The notes under the pieces were generated by a model. The model ran no database searches, had not been told where the DNA came from, and saw only the letters and a program-made list of their open reading frames with translations. A stretch of 64,000 nucleotides of DNA from Microbispora corallina (GTDB lineage: Bacteria > Actinomycetota > Actinomycetes > Streptosporangiales > Streptosporangiaceae). How positions within the stretch are numbered: position 1 is the stretch's first letter; each line of letters begins with the position of its first letter. The translations under genes and the position numbers were made by a program. Location: assembly GCF_016863035.1 (NCBI RefSeq), contig NZ_BOOC01000043.1, forward strand, positions 1 through 64,000, in the 5' to 3' direction. This document shows positions 24,700-34,079 of the stretch, piece after piece.

Positions 24700-27108
24700 T
24701 CATCGGCGCGGCTCGTTGACGCACCGCAGCACCGGGTGGCGGACGAGCGCGTCCGGGTCGGGGCTGCCGCCGGTCACGTGGAAGACGGCCGTCTCCCCCG
24801 GCAGCAGCGTGACGAGCTGGTCGTCCACGGTCGCCCGGGGGTCGAGGCGGTCGGGGAACAGCGCCAGCTCCCGCACGACGGTCCGCGCGGTCACGGCGAC
24901 CCGCAGGCCCTCGGCCGTCCGCTCCACCACGGTGTCCATCTCGGCCTCCGGGTAGTCCATGGCCGGGTCCTCGGACGGGAACCGCAGCGCGCGGACGCCG
25001 TCCAGCGTGGCGGTCAGGACCTCCCGCGCCGGGTCGTCCGGGGTGAGCAGGGCCGCCGGCAGCGCGACCGACGCCGTCCCCCGCGCCGGGACCTCGACCG
25101 CGAGGCGCTCCTTGGCGAGCGGCTCCCCGGACAGGGTCAGCCGGACCACCGACAGCTCCCCCGACCACGGCTCGTCGCTGTCGTTGACCACGGCCACGGC
25201 GTCGTCCTGGAACGTCAGCAGCCGGTCGGCGTACGCGTGGCGGACAGCGTGCCAGAGCGGCTTGAGCCGCCCGCCGCCGTCCACCGCGGCCCAGGAGGTG
25301 ACCGGCCAGCAGTCGTTGAGCTGCCACACGATCGTGCCCATGCAGTACGGCGCGAGCGCCCGGAACCGCTCGAGCGCGAACGTCACCGCCCTGGCCTGGT
25401 TGACCTGCGTGTAGTAGTGCCAGTCGTCGAAGCCCTCCGGCGCGGGCAGGTGGTCGCCGAGGCCGCGCAGCAGCTTGAGGTTCCCGTCGACCGCCTTCTG
25501 GTGGTGCGCGACGCCCGGCGAGGCCGGCGTGAGCGGCTCGTCGGTGACCGCGGCGCGCAGCGTGGCGTACGCCGGCGGCCCCTGGAAGCCGAACTCGGCG
25601 ACGAACCGCGGGGTGTACGCCGCGTAGTCCGTGTAGTCGTGGGTGTTCCAGACGGTCCAGATGTGCGCCGTCCCCCGGGACGGGTCGTTGGGCGGCAGGT
25701 CGGGGGCGCCGGAATAGGGGGTGCCCGGCCAGTAGGGGCGGGTCGGGTCCAGCTCGGCGACGATCCGCGGCAGCAGGTCGTAGTAGAAGCCGCCGCCCCA
25801 GGTGCGGCCGTGGAGGTCGTCGCGCCAGTCCCAGTCGGCGAGGCCCCAGATGTTCTCGTTGTTGCCGCACCACAGCGCGAGGCTGGGGTGGCGCGCCAGG
25901 CGGGCCACGTGCTCCCTGGCCTCGGCCTCCACCTCGCCGCGGAACGGCTCCTCCTCGGGGTAGGCCGCGCACGCGAAGGGGAAGTCCTGCCAGACCAGCA
26001 GGCCGGTCTCGTCGGCGAGGTCGTAGAAGTCCTCGCTCTCGTACAGGCCGCCGCCCCACACCCGCAGCAGGTTCGCGCCCGCCCCGGCCGCCTGGGCGAA
26101 CCGCTCCGCCACCCGCTCCCGGGTGAGCCGGCTCGGGAAGGTGTCCTCGGGGATCCAGTTGAACCCCCGGACGAACACCGGCCTGCCGTTCACGACCAGG
26201 GTGAACGCGCCGTCCGTCCGGTCCAGCTCGATCGAGCGGAAGCCGATGCGGCCGGTCCACTCGTCGTCGCCCAGGCGCACCGTCAGGTCGTACAGCGGCT
26301 GCCCGCCGTGCCCGCGCGGCCACCACAGCTCCGGCGCGGGCACGGTCAGCGCGACGACGCCGGTGCGCCGTCCGGCGTCCAGCCGCACGGTCTCGGTCAC
26401 CCCGGCGACCGAGGCGGTCAGCGTGAGCGGGCCCTCGGCCGCGCGGTCGGCGGTGACGTGCACCTCGACCCGGCCGTTCACCGCGCCGTCCGACTCCTCC
26501 AGCGTCACGAGCGGGCGGACCTCGGCCAGCCGGGCGCCGCTCCACGTCCGGATGCCGATGGGCCGCCAGATCCCGGACGTGACCAGCGTCGGCCCCCAGT
26601 CCCAGCCGAAGTTGCACGCCATCTTCCGGATGAACGGGAACGGCTGCTCGTACGCGCCGGGACGGTCGCCCAGGGCCGCTCGCCGCGCCTCGGCGTACTC
26701 GTACGGCGGCTCGAACAGCACCTTCAGCGTGTTGTCGCCCTCGCGCAGCAGGTGGCGCACGGAGAAGCGGTACGACCGGTGCATGTTGGCCGTCCTGCCC
26801 AGCTCGACCCCGTTGAGCGTCACGGTCGCCGCCGTGTCGAGCCCCTCGCACACCAGGTCGGCCCGCTCGTCGTCCGTGCCGTCCCAGGTGAAGACGGTCT
26901 CGTACGACCACGCGGTGCGGCCGATCCAGGTGAGCCGCGTCTCGTTGTCGTCGACGTACGGGTCCTCGATGAGCCCGGCGGCCAGCAGGTCGGTGTGGAC
27001 GCAGCCGGGGACGGCGGCCGGGACCCCGGCGACGACGGGCCGCAACTGCCCTGTGGACGACACGGCCGTGACGGTCCATCCCTCGTGCAGCGGACGGTAC
27101 GAGCTCAC
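24700..27108 (-). CDS. Beta-mannosidase (glycoside hydrolase family 2)
   Basis: This 802-residue protein has the GH2 architecture: N-terminal sugar-binding beta-sandwich (VPGCVHTDLLAAGLIEDPYVDDNE, typical of beta-mannosidases), immunoglobulin-like domain, and TIM barrel. The acid/base is Glu418 in WCGNNENIWG and the nucleophile is Glu505 in FVAEFGFQG. No signal peptide, so it is cytoplasmic and cleaves imported manno-oligosaccharides from the non-reducing end. The GTG start has an AAAGGAGAAAGC ribosome-binding site and overlaps the upstream ATPase stop as GTGA. It is the last gene of the transporter operon and is probably LacI-controlled. Confidence 0.93.
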   Translation of the reverse strand: MSSYRPLHEGWTVTAVSSTGQLRPVVAGVPAAVPGCVHTDLLAAGLIEDPYVDDNETRLTWIGRTAWSYETVFTWDGTDDERADLVCEGLDTAATVTLNGVELGRTANMHRSYRFSVRHLLREGDNTLKVLFEPPYEYAEARRAALGDRPGAYEQPFPFIRKMACNFGWDWGPTLVTSGIWRPIGIRTWSGARLAEVRPLVTLEESDGAVNGRVEVHVTADRAAEGPLTLTASVAGVTETVRLDAGRRTGVVALTVPAPELWWPRGHGGQPLYDLTVRLGDDEWTGRIGFRSIELDRTDGAFTLVVNGRPVFVRGFNWIPEDTFPSRLTRERVAERFAQAAGAGANLLRVWGGGLYESEDFYDLADETGLLVWQDFPFACAAYPEEEPFRGEVEAEAREHVARLARHPSLALWCGNNENIWGLADWDWRDDLHGRTWGGGFYYDLLPRIVAELDPTRPYWPGTPYSGAPDLPPNDPSRGTAHIWTVWNTHDYTDYAAYTPRFVAEFGFQGPPAYATLRAAVTDEPLTPASPGVAHHQKAVDGNLKLLRGLGDHLPAPEGFDDWHYYTQVNQARAVTFALERFRALAPYCMGTIVWQLNDCWPVTSWAAVDGGGRLKPLWHAVRHAYADRLLTFQDDAVAVVNDSDEPWSGELSVVRLTLSGEPLAKERLAVEVPARGTASVALPAALLTPDDPAREVLTATLDGVRALRFPSEDPAMDYPEAEMDTVVERTAEGLRVAVTARTVVRELALFPDRLDPRATVDDQLVTLLPGETAVFHVTGGSPDPDALVRHPVLRCVNEPRR

Positions 27109-28046
27109 GCTTTCTCCTTTGCGAGTTTCCTGGGGGCCCCTGCCCCCTCCGCGCATCCCGAGCAGGCCGCGAAGTGGCCGGGCTCGGCCTCGGCGAGGCC
27201 CGGGCGGGTCCGGGCGCCCTCCGGGCTGCCGTGGTACGGGCAGGGTGTCTCCCCGGGGTCCGCCTCCTCCTCGTCCCACCGCGCGTGCAACCGCGGCACC
27301 GCGGCCAGCAGCGACCGCGTGTACGGGTGGAGGGGGTTGGCGAAAACCAGGTCGGTGGGGCCCGTCTCGACGACCGATCCGTGCCGCAGCACCACCGTCC
27401 GGTCGCTGACGTAGGTGCCGAGGGACAGGTCGTGGGTGACGAACAGGATGCCGAGCCCGCCCGCCCTGAGGTCGGCGAGCAGGTTCAGCACGTCGATCCG
27501 CGTCGACGCGTCGAGCATGCTGATGATCTCGTCGGCGACCAGGAGCCGGATGTCGAGCAGCACGGCCCGCGCGATGAGCATGCGCTGGAGCTGCCCGCCG
27601 CTGAGCTGGTGGGGATACCTGCCGAGCACCTGCCCGGGGTCGAGTCGCACACCGCGCAGGGCGCCCTCCACCCGCTCGCGCCACTCCGCGGCGGCCACCC
27701 GGGGGAAGTACTCGTCCTTGATCATGGCGAACACGCGGTCGGCCTTGAAGACCGGGTTGTAGCAGCTGAACGGGTCCTGGAAGACGCCCTGCACCTGCCG
27801 GTAGTACGCCTTGGGCGAGCGCAGCGCCCGGATGTCGGTCCCGTCGAACGTGATGGCGCCGGAGCTCACCGGGGTGAGCCGCAGGATCATGCGGCCCAGC
27901 GTGCTCTTGCCGCTGCCGCTCTCGCCGATGAGGGAGACCACCTCCCCGGCGTTCACGTCGAAGCTGACGCCGGAGACCGCCCGCAGCTCGCGGCCGCCGA
28001 ACGCGCCGGCCCGATAGACCTTGGAGACGTCGTCGAGTCTGAGCAT
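27105..28046 (-). CDS. Oligopeptide/oligosaccharide-type ABC ATPase (second)
   Basis: This 313-residue ATPase is of the DppF/OppF kind, with Walker A GESGSGKST, QGVFQDPFSCYNPVF, signature QLSGGQLQRMLIARA and Walker B LLVADEIISMLD. The C-terminal Cys motif is CPYHGSPEG with CSGCAEG. The start is the ATG at 28046, which overlaps the upstream gene's TGA by one base (TGATG). Paired with a beta-mannosidase, it likely powers import of manno-oligosaccharides rather than peptides. Confidence 0.93.
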   Translation of the reverse strand: MLRLDDVSKVYRAGAFGGRELRAVSGVSFDVNAGEVVSLIGESGSGKSTLGRMILRLTPVSSGAITFDGTDIRALRSPKAYYRQVQGVFQDPFSCYNPVFKADRVFAMIKDEYFPRVAAAEWRERVEGALRGVRLDPGQVLGRYPHQLSGGQLQRMLIARAVLLDIRLLVADEIISMLDASTRIDVLNLLADLRAGGLGILFVTHDLSLGTYVSDRTVVLRHGSVVETGPTDLVFANPLHPYTRSLLAAVPRLHARWDEEEADPGETPCPYHGSPEGARTRPGLAEAEPGHFAACSGCAEGAGAPRKLAKEKA

Positions 28047-28990
28047 CACTCGGCCTTCCAGCAGGCGACGTGGTGGCCGGGGGCGACCTCCGCGAACGGC
28101 GGCTGCTCGGCGCACCGGGCGAACGCGAGCGGGCAGCGGTCGCGGAACCGGCACCCGGCGGGCGGGTCGAGCAGGGACGGCGGGGCGCCCGGGATGCCCG
28201 CGAGCCGCCGGTCCTCGTGCCGCACCCCCGCCTCGGGCAGCGAGGAGATCAGCATCCGCGTGTACGGGTGCCGCGGGGCCGTCACCAGGGCCTCCGCCGG
28301 GGCCTTCTCGGCCAGCCGCCCCGCGTACATGACCGTGATCGTGTCGGCGATCTGGTGGACGAGCGCGATGTCGTGGGTGACGACGATCATGCTCTTCACC
28401 AGCCCGCGGTCGCGGAACTCCCGCAGCGTCCGGGCCACCGCCCTCTGAGTGGAGACGTCGAGCGCCGAGGTGACCTCGTCCGCTATCAGCAGCGAGGGGT
28501 CGAGCAGCGTGGAGATCACCATGACCACCCGCTGCCTCATGCCGCCGGACAGCTCACCGGGGTAGCGGTCCAGCACGTCGCGGGACAGGCCGACCAGCTC
28601 CAGGCGCCGCTCCAGCTCGGCCGTCTCCGGCCCGGCCCCGCGGGAGGCCAGCAGCTCGGACACCATCCTGCCGATCCTGCGGGTCGGGTTGAGCGCGCTC
28701 ATCGCGTACTGCGGGACGAGCGACACCTCGCGGAACCGGTGGGCGTTCATCGCGGCGTCGTCGCCGATGGGCAGGGTCACCCCGTCGAGCTCGACCGTGC
28801 CGCCGACGTGGCGCATCCGGCCGTCGAGCCGGATCAGGCTCTTTCCCAGCGTCGACTTGCCCGATCCGGACTCCCCGGCCAGGCCCATGATCTCGCCGTC
28901 CGCGACCGAGAAGGTGACGCCGTCGAGCGCCTTCACGTCGCCCCGCAGCGTCCGGTAGTGGACCCGGAGGCCGGTGACCGTCAGGGACAC
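28046..28990 (-). CDS. Oligopeptide/oligosaccharide-type ABC ATPase (first)
   Basis: This 314-residue ATPase is of the DppD/OppD kind, with Walker [14 protein letters not shown], signature ELSGGMRQRVVMV and Walker B LLIADEVTSALDVST. It ends in the oligopeptide/dipeptide C-terminal domain with GCRFRDRCPLAFARC, a four-Cys type motif. The GTG start lies 1 nt past the permease stop. It forms a heterodimer with the other ATPase in this operon. Confidence 0.94.
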   Translation of the reverse strand: MSLTVTGLRVHYRTLRGDVKALDGVTFSVADGEIMGLAGESGSGKSTLGKSLIRLDGRMRHVGGTVELDGVTLPIGDDAAMNAHRFREVSLVPQYAMSALNPTRRIGRMVSELLASRGAGPETAELERRLELVGLSRDVLDRYPGELSGGMRQRVVMVISTLLDPSLLIADEVTSALDVSTQRAVARTLREFRDRGLVKSMIVVTHDIALVHQIADTITVMYAGRLAEKAPAEALVTAPRHPYTRMLISSLPEAGVRHEDRRLAGIPGAPPSLLDPPAGCRFRDRCPLAFARCAEQPPFAEVAPGHHVACWKAE

Positions 28991-28991
28991 G

Positions 28992-29879
28992 TCACATCTC
29001 CCTCAGCTTCGGGTTGAACACCTCGTCCAGCCCGACGTTCATGACGTACAGGGCGCCCACGACGGCCGTGATCCCGGCGCCCGGCGGGACGAACCACCAC
29101 CACATCCCGAGTTGCAGGGCGCTCCAGCGGGCGGCGTTGTTGAGCATGAGACCGAGCGAGACCCCCTGGGTCGGCCCGAGTCCGATGAAGTCGAGCGAGG
29201 CCGCGACGAGGACGGCCCCGCCGAACAGCAGGATGAACGTCATGAACAGGTAGGAGCTCATGTTCGGCGCGATCTCCCGCACGATGATCCGGGGAGTGCG
29301 CACGCCGCTGAGCCTGGCCAGGTCCACGAAGTCGCGCGAGCGCAGCGAGAACGTCTGCGCCCGGATCGCCCGCGCCGCCCAGGGCCACGACGTCAGCCCG
29401 ATGAACAGCGCCTGCACGCCGATGCTCCGCACGCCCAGGTACGCGTTGGCGACGAGCAGCACGACCAGGGCGGGCAGCACGAGCACGATGTTGGTGATCA
29501 TGTTGAGCACCTCGTCGACCAGGCCGCCCCGGTAGCCGGCCGTGAAGCCGACCGCCATGCCGATGAGCGCCGCGAGGCCGCCGCCGAGGACCCCGACCAG
29601 GAAGGTCGACCGCAGGCCGTACACGAACTGGGCGAACACGTCCTGGCCGAACATGGTGGTGCCGAACCAGTACTCCCCCGACGGCGCCGCCATGGCCGGC
29701 CCCACGTAGTCGTTGGGCCCGTACGAGATCGTCATGGGCCCGACGACCGCGGCGGCCAGGAACACCACCACGACGACCAGGCCGGCGACCAGCTTGCCGT
29801 TGCGCAGCGCGAAGTGCAGCGCCTCCCGGCGGACGGCCGGGACAGGGGTCTCCTCCGTGACCGCGGGCGTCGTCGTCAC
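28992..29879 (-). CDS. ABC permease (DppC/OppC-like)
   Basis: This 295-residue permease starts at the GTG at 29879, overlapping the upstream permease stop as GTGA. It has an N-terminal helix (LVAGLVVVVVFLAAAVVGP), EYWFGTTMFGQDVFAQFVYGLR and the EAA-like motif SRDFVDLARLSGVRTPRIIVREIAPN. These match DppC-class inner-membrane permeases. It forms the translocation pore with the DppB-like permease. Confidence 0.93.
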   Translation of the reverse strand: MTTTPAVTEETPVPAVRREALHFALRNGKLVAGLVVVVVFLAAAVVGPMTISYGPNDYVGPAMAAPSGEYWFGTTMFGQDVFAQFVYGLRSTFLVGVLGGGLAALIGMAVGFTAGYRGGLVDEVLNMITNIVLVLPALVVLLVANAYLGVRSIGVQALFIGLTSWPWAARAIRAQTFSLRSRDFVDLARLSGVRTPRIIVREIAPNMSSYLFMTFILLFGGAVLVAASLDFIGLGPTQGVSLGLMLNNAARWSALQLGMWWWFVPPGAGITAVVGALYVMNVGLDEVFNPKLREM

Positions 29880-30868
29880 GCCGCGCCTCCCATCCCGGCC
29901 CTGGTCCGCGGGTCGACCAGGACGTACGCGACGTCGACGACGAAGTTGGCGACCAGCACGCCGAGGACGATGAACAGGAACGTGCCCTGCAGCAGGAAGA
30001 AGTCCTGGTTCTGGACGGCCTGCAGGATGAGGTGCCCGAGCCCGGGGTACGAGAAGACGATCTCGGTGACCAGGGCGCCGGCGACCAGCACGCCGAGTTG
30101 CAGGGCCAGCCCGGTGATCTGCGGCAGGATCGCGTTCCTGAAGGCGTACCGCCGCACCAGCCGGCCGGGCGCGCCGAGCGACCGCAGGTAGGTCACGTAG
30201 TCCGCCTCCAGCTCGTAGATGATCATGTTGCGCATGCCGATGGCCCAGCCGCCGAACGCCACGAGGAACAGCGACGCGAACGGCAGGAACCAGTGCTGCA
30301 GGAGGCTGCCGGCGAACGCCCAGGACAGCTCGGGCCGCATGGCGAAGCTGTAGGCCCCGGCCACCGGGAAGATCCCCGCCACGATGCCGAGCGCCCAGGC
30401 CAGCAGGATGGCCAGCCACATGTACGGCGTGGCGGTCAGCACGTAGCCGAGCGGCAGGACGCTGTTGTCGAGCCACCTGCGCCGCGCCGCGAAGGCGCCG
30501 AAGCGGTTGCCCGCCACCCAGCTCAGCAGGATGGCCGGGACCAGCAGCCCCAGCGTGTACGGCACGGCCCTGACGATGACGTCGGTGACGGGGGTGGGGA
30601 ACAGCCAGATGCTGATCCCGAGGTCGCCGCGCAGCAGCGCCCCCCAGAAGTTGAGGTACTGCCGCCACAGCGGCTGGTCGAAGCCGAACATGCTCGTGTA
30701 GTGCAGGCGCATGGCCTCGACCGCCGCCGGCTGGGAGACGTTGGCCCGCGAGAGCATGCTCTGCACGGGGTCGCCCGGCATGAACCGCGGGATCAGCCAG
30801 TTGACGGTGACGGCCACGAAGAACGTGAGCCCGTAGACGAGCAGCTTCCTGCCGAAGTACCGGCGCAC
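29876..30868 (-). CDS. ABC permease (DppB/OppB-like)
   Basis: This 330-residue permease begins with GTG (MRRYFGRKLLVYGLTFFVAV). It has six hydrophobic segments, GDLGISIWLFPTPVTDVI after the first domain, and the EAA-type loop ADYVTYLRSLGAPGRLVRRYAFRNA split over two helices, ending LVDPRTR. This is the DppB class. It lies 64 bp downstream of the binding-protein gene and is followed directly by its partner permease. Confidence 0.93.
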   Translation of the reverse strand: MRRYFGRKLLVYGLTFFVAVTVNWLIPRFMPGDPVQSMLSRANVSQPAAVEAMRLHYTSMFGFDQPLWRQYLNFWGALLRGDLGISIWLFPTPVTDVIVRAVPYTLGLLVPAILLSWVAGNRFGAFAARRRWLDNSVLPLGYVLTATPYMWLAILLAWALGIVAGIFPVAGAYSFAMRPELSWAFAGSLLQHWFLPFASLFLVAFGGWAIGMRNMIIYELEADYVTYLRSLGAPGRLVRRYAFRNAILPQITGLALQLGVLVAGALVTEIVFSYPGLGHLILQAVQNQDFFLLQGTFLFIVLGVLVANFVVDVAYVLVDPRTRAGMGGAA

Positions 30869-30932
30869 AACCGACCTCCAGGTCGCACAGGGGCGCCCCC
30901 CTTCCCGCCGCGCGAAGGGGGGCGCGAGAAGA

Positions 30933-32690
30933 TCAGCCTCCGGAGACCGGCTGGAGCTCGGTCAGCATGAGCGTGCCGCCCATCTCCAGCCAGTTGCGCC
31001 ACAGCGTCGGCGGATACTTCGGCGTGCCCGCCGCGCTCGTCGGCCAGTTCTTCCACACGGAGTCGGTGGTCTGCGACCACAGGCCGTTGTACCAGAGCGG
31101 GATCACCGGCAGATCCTGCAGCTGGATCTTCTGCAGCTGCGAGGTGATCTTCCTCATGCCCTCGATGTCGTCCGGCTTGACCTGGTCGAGCTGCTGGGTG
31201 AGGTCCCACGCCTGCTTGTTCTCGTAGCGGCCGAAGTTGGTGACCGTCTGCAGCTTCTGGACGGGCATGCGGAAGACGTAGTCGTAGTACATCCAGGGGG
31301 TGTTCGACAGCTGCCGGTCGTTGTTGAGGACCATGTCGAACTTGCCGGCGTTGCGGTCGTCCACAAGGGCGTTGTAGTCGGGGAAGTCGGCCTGGACGTC
31401 GATCCCGGCCTCCTTGGCGCTCGCGCTGATGACGCGGGCCGCCTCCATCCAGTCGGTCCACCCGGCCGGCACGACGAGCTTGAGCGAGATCCTGGCACCG
31501 GTCGGCGACTCGACCAGCCCGTCGCCGTTCGTGTCCTTGTACCCCGCGTCGGCCAGCAGCTTCTTCGCCTTCGCCACGTCGTGGGTGAAGCCGTACTGGG
31601 CGACCACGCTCTGGTCGACGTACTTGTCCCACTGGGGCAGCAGGCCCGTCGGGCCGGCCGCCTTGACGAGGTTGCCGTAGACGCCCTCCACGATCTTCTT
31701 GGTGTCGACGGCGGCGGCGACGGCCCTGCGGAAGTTCACGTCGTCCATCGGCTTCTTCGTGGTGTTCAGCAACAGCCACGTCGTGTTGGCCGGCAGCATG
31801 TACGGCGGCTGGTCGTAGTAGGTCTTGATCCCGAAGTTGCCCTTGACCAGGTTGGGGATGCCGGGCAGGAAGTTCCCGCTGAGGTCGAGGCCCTTCTGCA
31901 GCAGCATGCCCATCGCGACCTCGTTGCTGGAGTTCACGATGTCGACGATGTACTTGGGCTTCACGTCCTTGCCCAGGGCCTTGGTCGCCCACCAGCCGTC
32001 GCGCTTCACCCAGACCATGCGGTCCTGGTCGTGGGACTGGTACACGTAGGGCCCGGTGCCGATCGGCTTCTCGTTGGCCCCGTTCATGACCTCGTCCTCG
32101 GTCCGCCCCTGCCAGATGTGCGCGGGCACGATCGCCCGGCTGTACAGGTGGTTGGCCCACTCTTGGTAGTTGGTCTTGGAGAAGGTGAACCTGACCGTGA
32201 GGTCGTCCACCTTCTCGACGCTCTTCAGCCAGCTCCACAGGGGGTGGTAGGGCACCGTCTCCATCTTGCCGAGCTCGAAGGTGAACACCACGTCGTCCGC
32301 CGTGAACGGCTGCCCGTCCGACCAGGTGACGCCGGGCCGCAGCTTGAGCGTGTACTCCTTGCCGCCGGTCCAGTCGCCGCTCTCCGCCAGCCAGGGCGTG
32401 AACTTGTCGGTGTTCGGGTCGTACATGAAGAGCGTCTCGTAGACGAGGCCCTTGGTGCCCGTGGCGAAGTCCCACTCGCGCAGGGGGTTCCAGTTGGCGG
32501 GCGGGCCCCACTGGGTGCCGCTGGTGTAGAGCGTCTGGCTGCGGGGGAAGGCCCCGCCGCCCGCCCCCGGCGGGGCCGCCGCCCCGCCCGGGTTCGAAGC
32601 CTGCGAGGGCGTCGTCGTCCCGCCTCCGGAGCAGGCCGTCAGCAGGCCGGCCGCCAGCAGCGGGATCAGAAACCGTGGTCGGTCTCGCAT
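30933..32690 (-). CDS. ABC solute-binding lipoprotein (family 5), probable mannoside binder
   Basis: This 585-residue extracellular protein has a lipobox (LLAAGLLTACSGG) and the SBP_bac_5 fold: LVYETLFMYDPNTDKFTPWLA, LKLRPGVTWSDGQPFTADDVVF, PIGTGPYVY. Family 5 binders take up peptides, Ni complexes or oligosaccharides. The linked GH2 beta-mannosidase and LacI regulator suggest manno-oligosaccharides or another mannoside (inferred). The ATG at 32690 has AAGGAG seven bases upstream. It is the first gene of the operon, behind the promoter at 32894-32922 and LacI-type operators. Confidence 0.92.
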   Translation of the reverse strand: MRDRPRFLIPLLAAGLLTACSGGGTTTPSQASNPGGAAAPPGAGGGAFPRSQTLYTSGTQWGPPANWNPLREWDFATGTKGLVYETLFMYDPNTDKFTPWLAESGDWTGGKEYTLKLRPGVTWSDGQPFTADDVVFTFELGKMETVPYHPLWSWLKSVEKVDDLTVRFTFSKTNYQEWANHLYSRAIVPAHIWQGRTEDEVMNGANEKPIGTGPYVYQSHDQDRMVWVKRDGWWATKALGKDVKPKYIVDIVNSSNEVAMGMLLQKGLDLSGNFLPGIPNLVKGNFGIKTYYDQPPYMLPANTTWLLLNTTKKPMDDVNFRRAVAAAVDTKKIVEGVYGNLVKAAGPTGLLPQWDKYVDQSVVAQYGFTHDVAKAKKLLADAGYKDTNGDGLVESPTGARISLKLVVPAGWTDWMEAARVISASAKEAGIDVQADFPDYNALVDDRNAGKFDMVLNNDRQLSNTPWMYYDYVFRMPVQKLQTVTNFGRYENKQAWDLTQQLDQVKPDDIEGMRKITSQLQKIQLQDLPVIPLWYNGLWSQTTDSVWKNWPTSAAGTPKYPPTLWRNWLEMGGTLMLTELQPVSGG

Positions 32691-32780
32691 GGTGACTCTC
32701 CTTCCCCCACGCGGCGCGCGCGGGGACCGCACTCCTGCCAGCCCCGATGATGGATGAGAGCCCTGATCGGGCTCCCCTGT

Positions 32781-32790
32781 GAACCGGTTC
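32781..32790. promoter_or_regulatory. LacI-type operator 1
   Basis: GAACCGGTTC is a perfect 10-bp palindrome. In its wider form it matches CTGAACCGGTTCAG in 12 of 14 positions. It lies 90 bp upstream of the binding-protein ATG and about 97 nt into the predicted transcript, a position suited to roadblock or looping. Confidence 0.65.
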
Positions 32791-32871
32791 CGGCGTCGCC
32801 CCCGTACGGCGGGGCGGGACATCGCACGGCGGTACGGTGTCGCTCACCTCGTCTCCGCCGGGCGGGCCGCG

Positions 32872-32885
32872 CTGAACCGGATAAG
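32872..32885. promoter_or_regulatory. LacI-type operator 2
   Basis: CTGAACCGGATAAG matches the consensus CTGAACCGGTTCAG in 12 of 14 positions. It starts right at the predicted transcription start of the mannoside operon. Confidence 0.6.
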
Positions 32886-32893
32886 TACCGAGA

Positions 32894-32922
32894 CCGTAAA
32901 ATCCCAATGTCTGTGGTGTCAA
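32894..32922 (-). promoter_or_regulatory. Promoter of the mannoside operon
   Basis: On the reverse strand a perfect -35 hexamer TTGACA (32922-32917) is followed by a 17-bp spacer and TTACGG (32899-32894) as -10. Transcription would start near 32887, next to operator 2. Confidence 0.6.
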
Positions 32923-32966
32923 TAGCCTCCGGGCGCGGCAAAGTAACGGTAGTAATGTCAGCCCTA

Positions 32967-32980
32967 CTGGACCGGTTCAG
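32967..32980. promoter_or_regulatory. LacI-type operator 3 ahead of the regulator gene
   Basis: CTGGACCGGTTCAG matches the consensus palindrome in 13 of 14 positions. It ends 12 bp before the GTG of the LacI-family gene, so it probably mediates autoregulation. Confidence 0.65.
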
Positions 32981-32992
32981 TCGAGGGGACAC

Positions 32993-34006
32993 GTGAGAAG
33001 ACCCACGATCGCGGACATCGCGCGCCAGGCGGGCGTCTCCAAGGGCGCGGTCTCGTACGCCCTGAACGGGCAGCCGGGGGTGTCCGAGGCCACCCGGGCC
33101 CGCATCCTCGCCATCGCTCAGGAGATCGGGTGGCGGCCGAACATCGCCGCCCGCGCGCTGAACGGCGCCCGCGCGCACGCGGTGGGCCTCGCCCTGTGCC
33201 GCCCCGCGCGGATCCTGGGCGTGGAGCCCTTCTTCATGGAGCTGATCAGCGGCATCGAGGCCGAGCTCGCCTCCCGGTCGTACGCGCTGCTGCTGCAGGT
33301 GGTGGCCGACCACGAGGCGGAGACCGACGTCTACCAGCGCTGGTGGGGCGAGGGGCGCGTGGACGGCGCGATCCTGGTCGACCTGCACGTCGAGGACCCC
33401 CGGGTGCCGGAGATGGAGGCCATGGGCATGCCGGTCGTCGTGGTCGGGCACCCCTCCGCCGCCGGAGCCCTCGTCCCGGTGTGGTCGGACGACGGGGCCG
33501 CCGTCCGGGAGACGGTCGCGTACCTGGTCGCCCTCGGCCACCGGCGGATCTCGCGCGTGGCCGGCCTGCCACGACTCGTCCACACCGCCATCCGGGACAC
33601 CGCGTTCGCCGACGTCTGCGCCTCGCTGGGGGTCGAGCGGCACCAGACGGTGCACACCGACTACACGGGCGAGGAGGGCGCCAGGGCCACGAGGCGGCTG
33701 CTCAGCTCGCCCGACCGGCCGACCGCGATCGTCTACGACAACGACATCACGGCCGTGGCGGGGCTGTCGGTGGCCCAGGAGATGCGGCTCACCGTGCCCG
33801 CCGACCTGTCGATCGTGGCCTGGGACGACTCCCCGCTGTGCCAGGTCGTCCGGCCGCCGCTGACCGCTCTCACCCGCGACATCCCCGCGTACGGCGCGCA
33901 CGCGGCCCAGCGGCTGCTCGCGCTGATCGACGGCGGGGAGACCACGCCCCTGGAGGACGAGGCCCCCCGCCTCACCGCGCGGGGCAGCACCGCCCCGCCC
34001 GGCTGA
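32993..34006 (+). CDS. LacI-family transcriptional regulator of the mannoside operon
   Basis: This 337-residue protein has the LacI HTH (TIADIARQAGVSKGAVSYALNG, then VSEATRARILAIAQEIGW with the hinge AARALNGARAHAVGLAL). A periplasmic-binding-protein-like effector domain follows, with VDGAILVD and PTAIVYDNDITAVAG. The GTG is preceded by GAGGGG. It is divergent from the transporter/beta-mannosidase operon with three similar operators in between. It probably represses both until a mannoside inducer binds (inferred). Confidence 0.92.
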   Translation: MRRPTIADIARQAGVSKGAVSYALNGQPGVSEATRARILAIAQEIGWRPNIAARALNGARAHAVGLALCRPARILGVEPFFMELISGIEAELASRSYALLLQVVADHEAETDVYQRWWGEGRVDGAILVDLHVEDPRVPEMEAMGMPVVVVGHPSAAGALVPVWSDDGAAVRETVAYLVALGHRRISRVAGLPRLVHTAIRDTAFADVCASLGVERHQTVHTDYTGEEGARATRRLLSSPDRPTAIVYDNDITAVAGLSVAQEMRLTVPADLSIVAWDDSPLCQVVRPPLTALTRDIPAYGAHAAQRLLALIDGGETTPLEDEAPRLTARGSTAPPG

Positions 34007-34079
34007 CCCGCGGCGCGGAGACGGCCGCAGGCGCCCGCTTCGCAGGCGCGGAGCATGCCGGTAGTCGCACACCTCCGTG

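Noticed and set aside
32585-32600. GGGTTCGAAGC resembling a tRNA T-arm
   Set aside because: It lies in the coding sequence of the binding protein and has no matching acceptor, D or anticodon stems. No tRNA was seen anywhere in the window.
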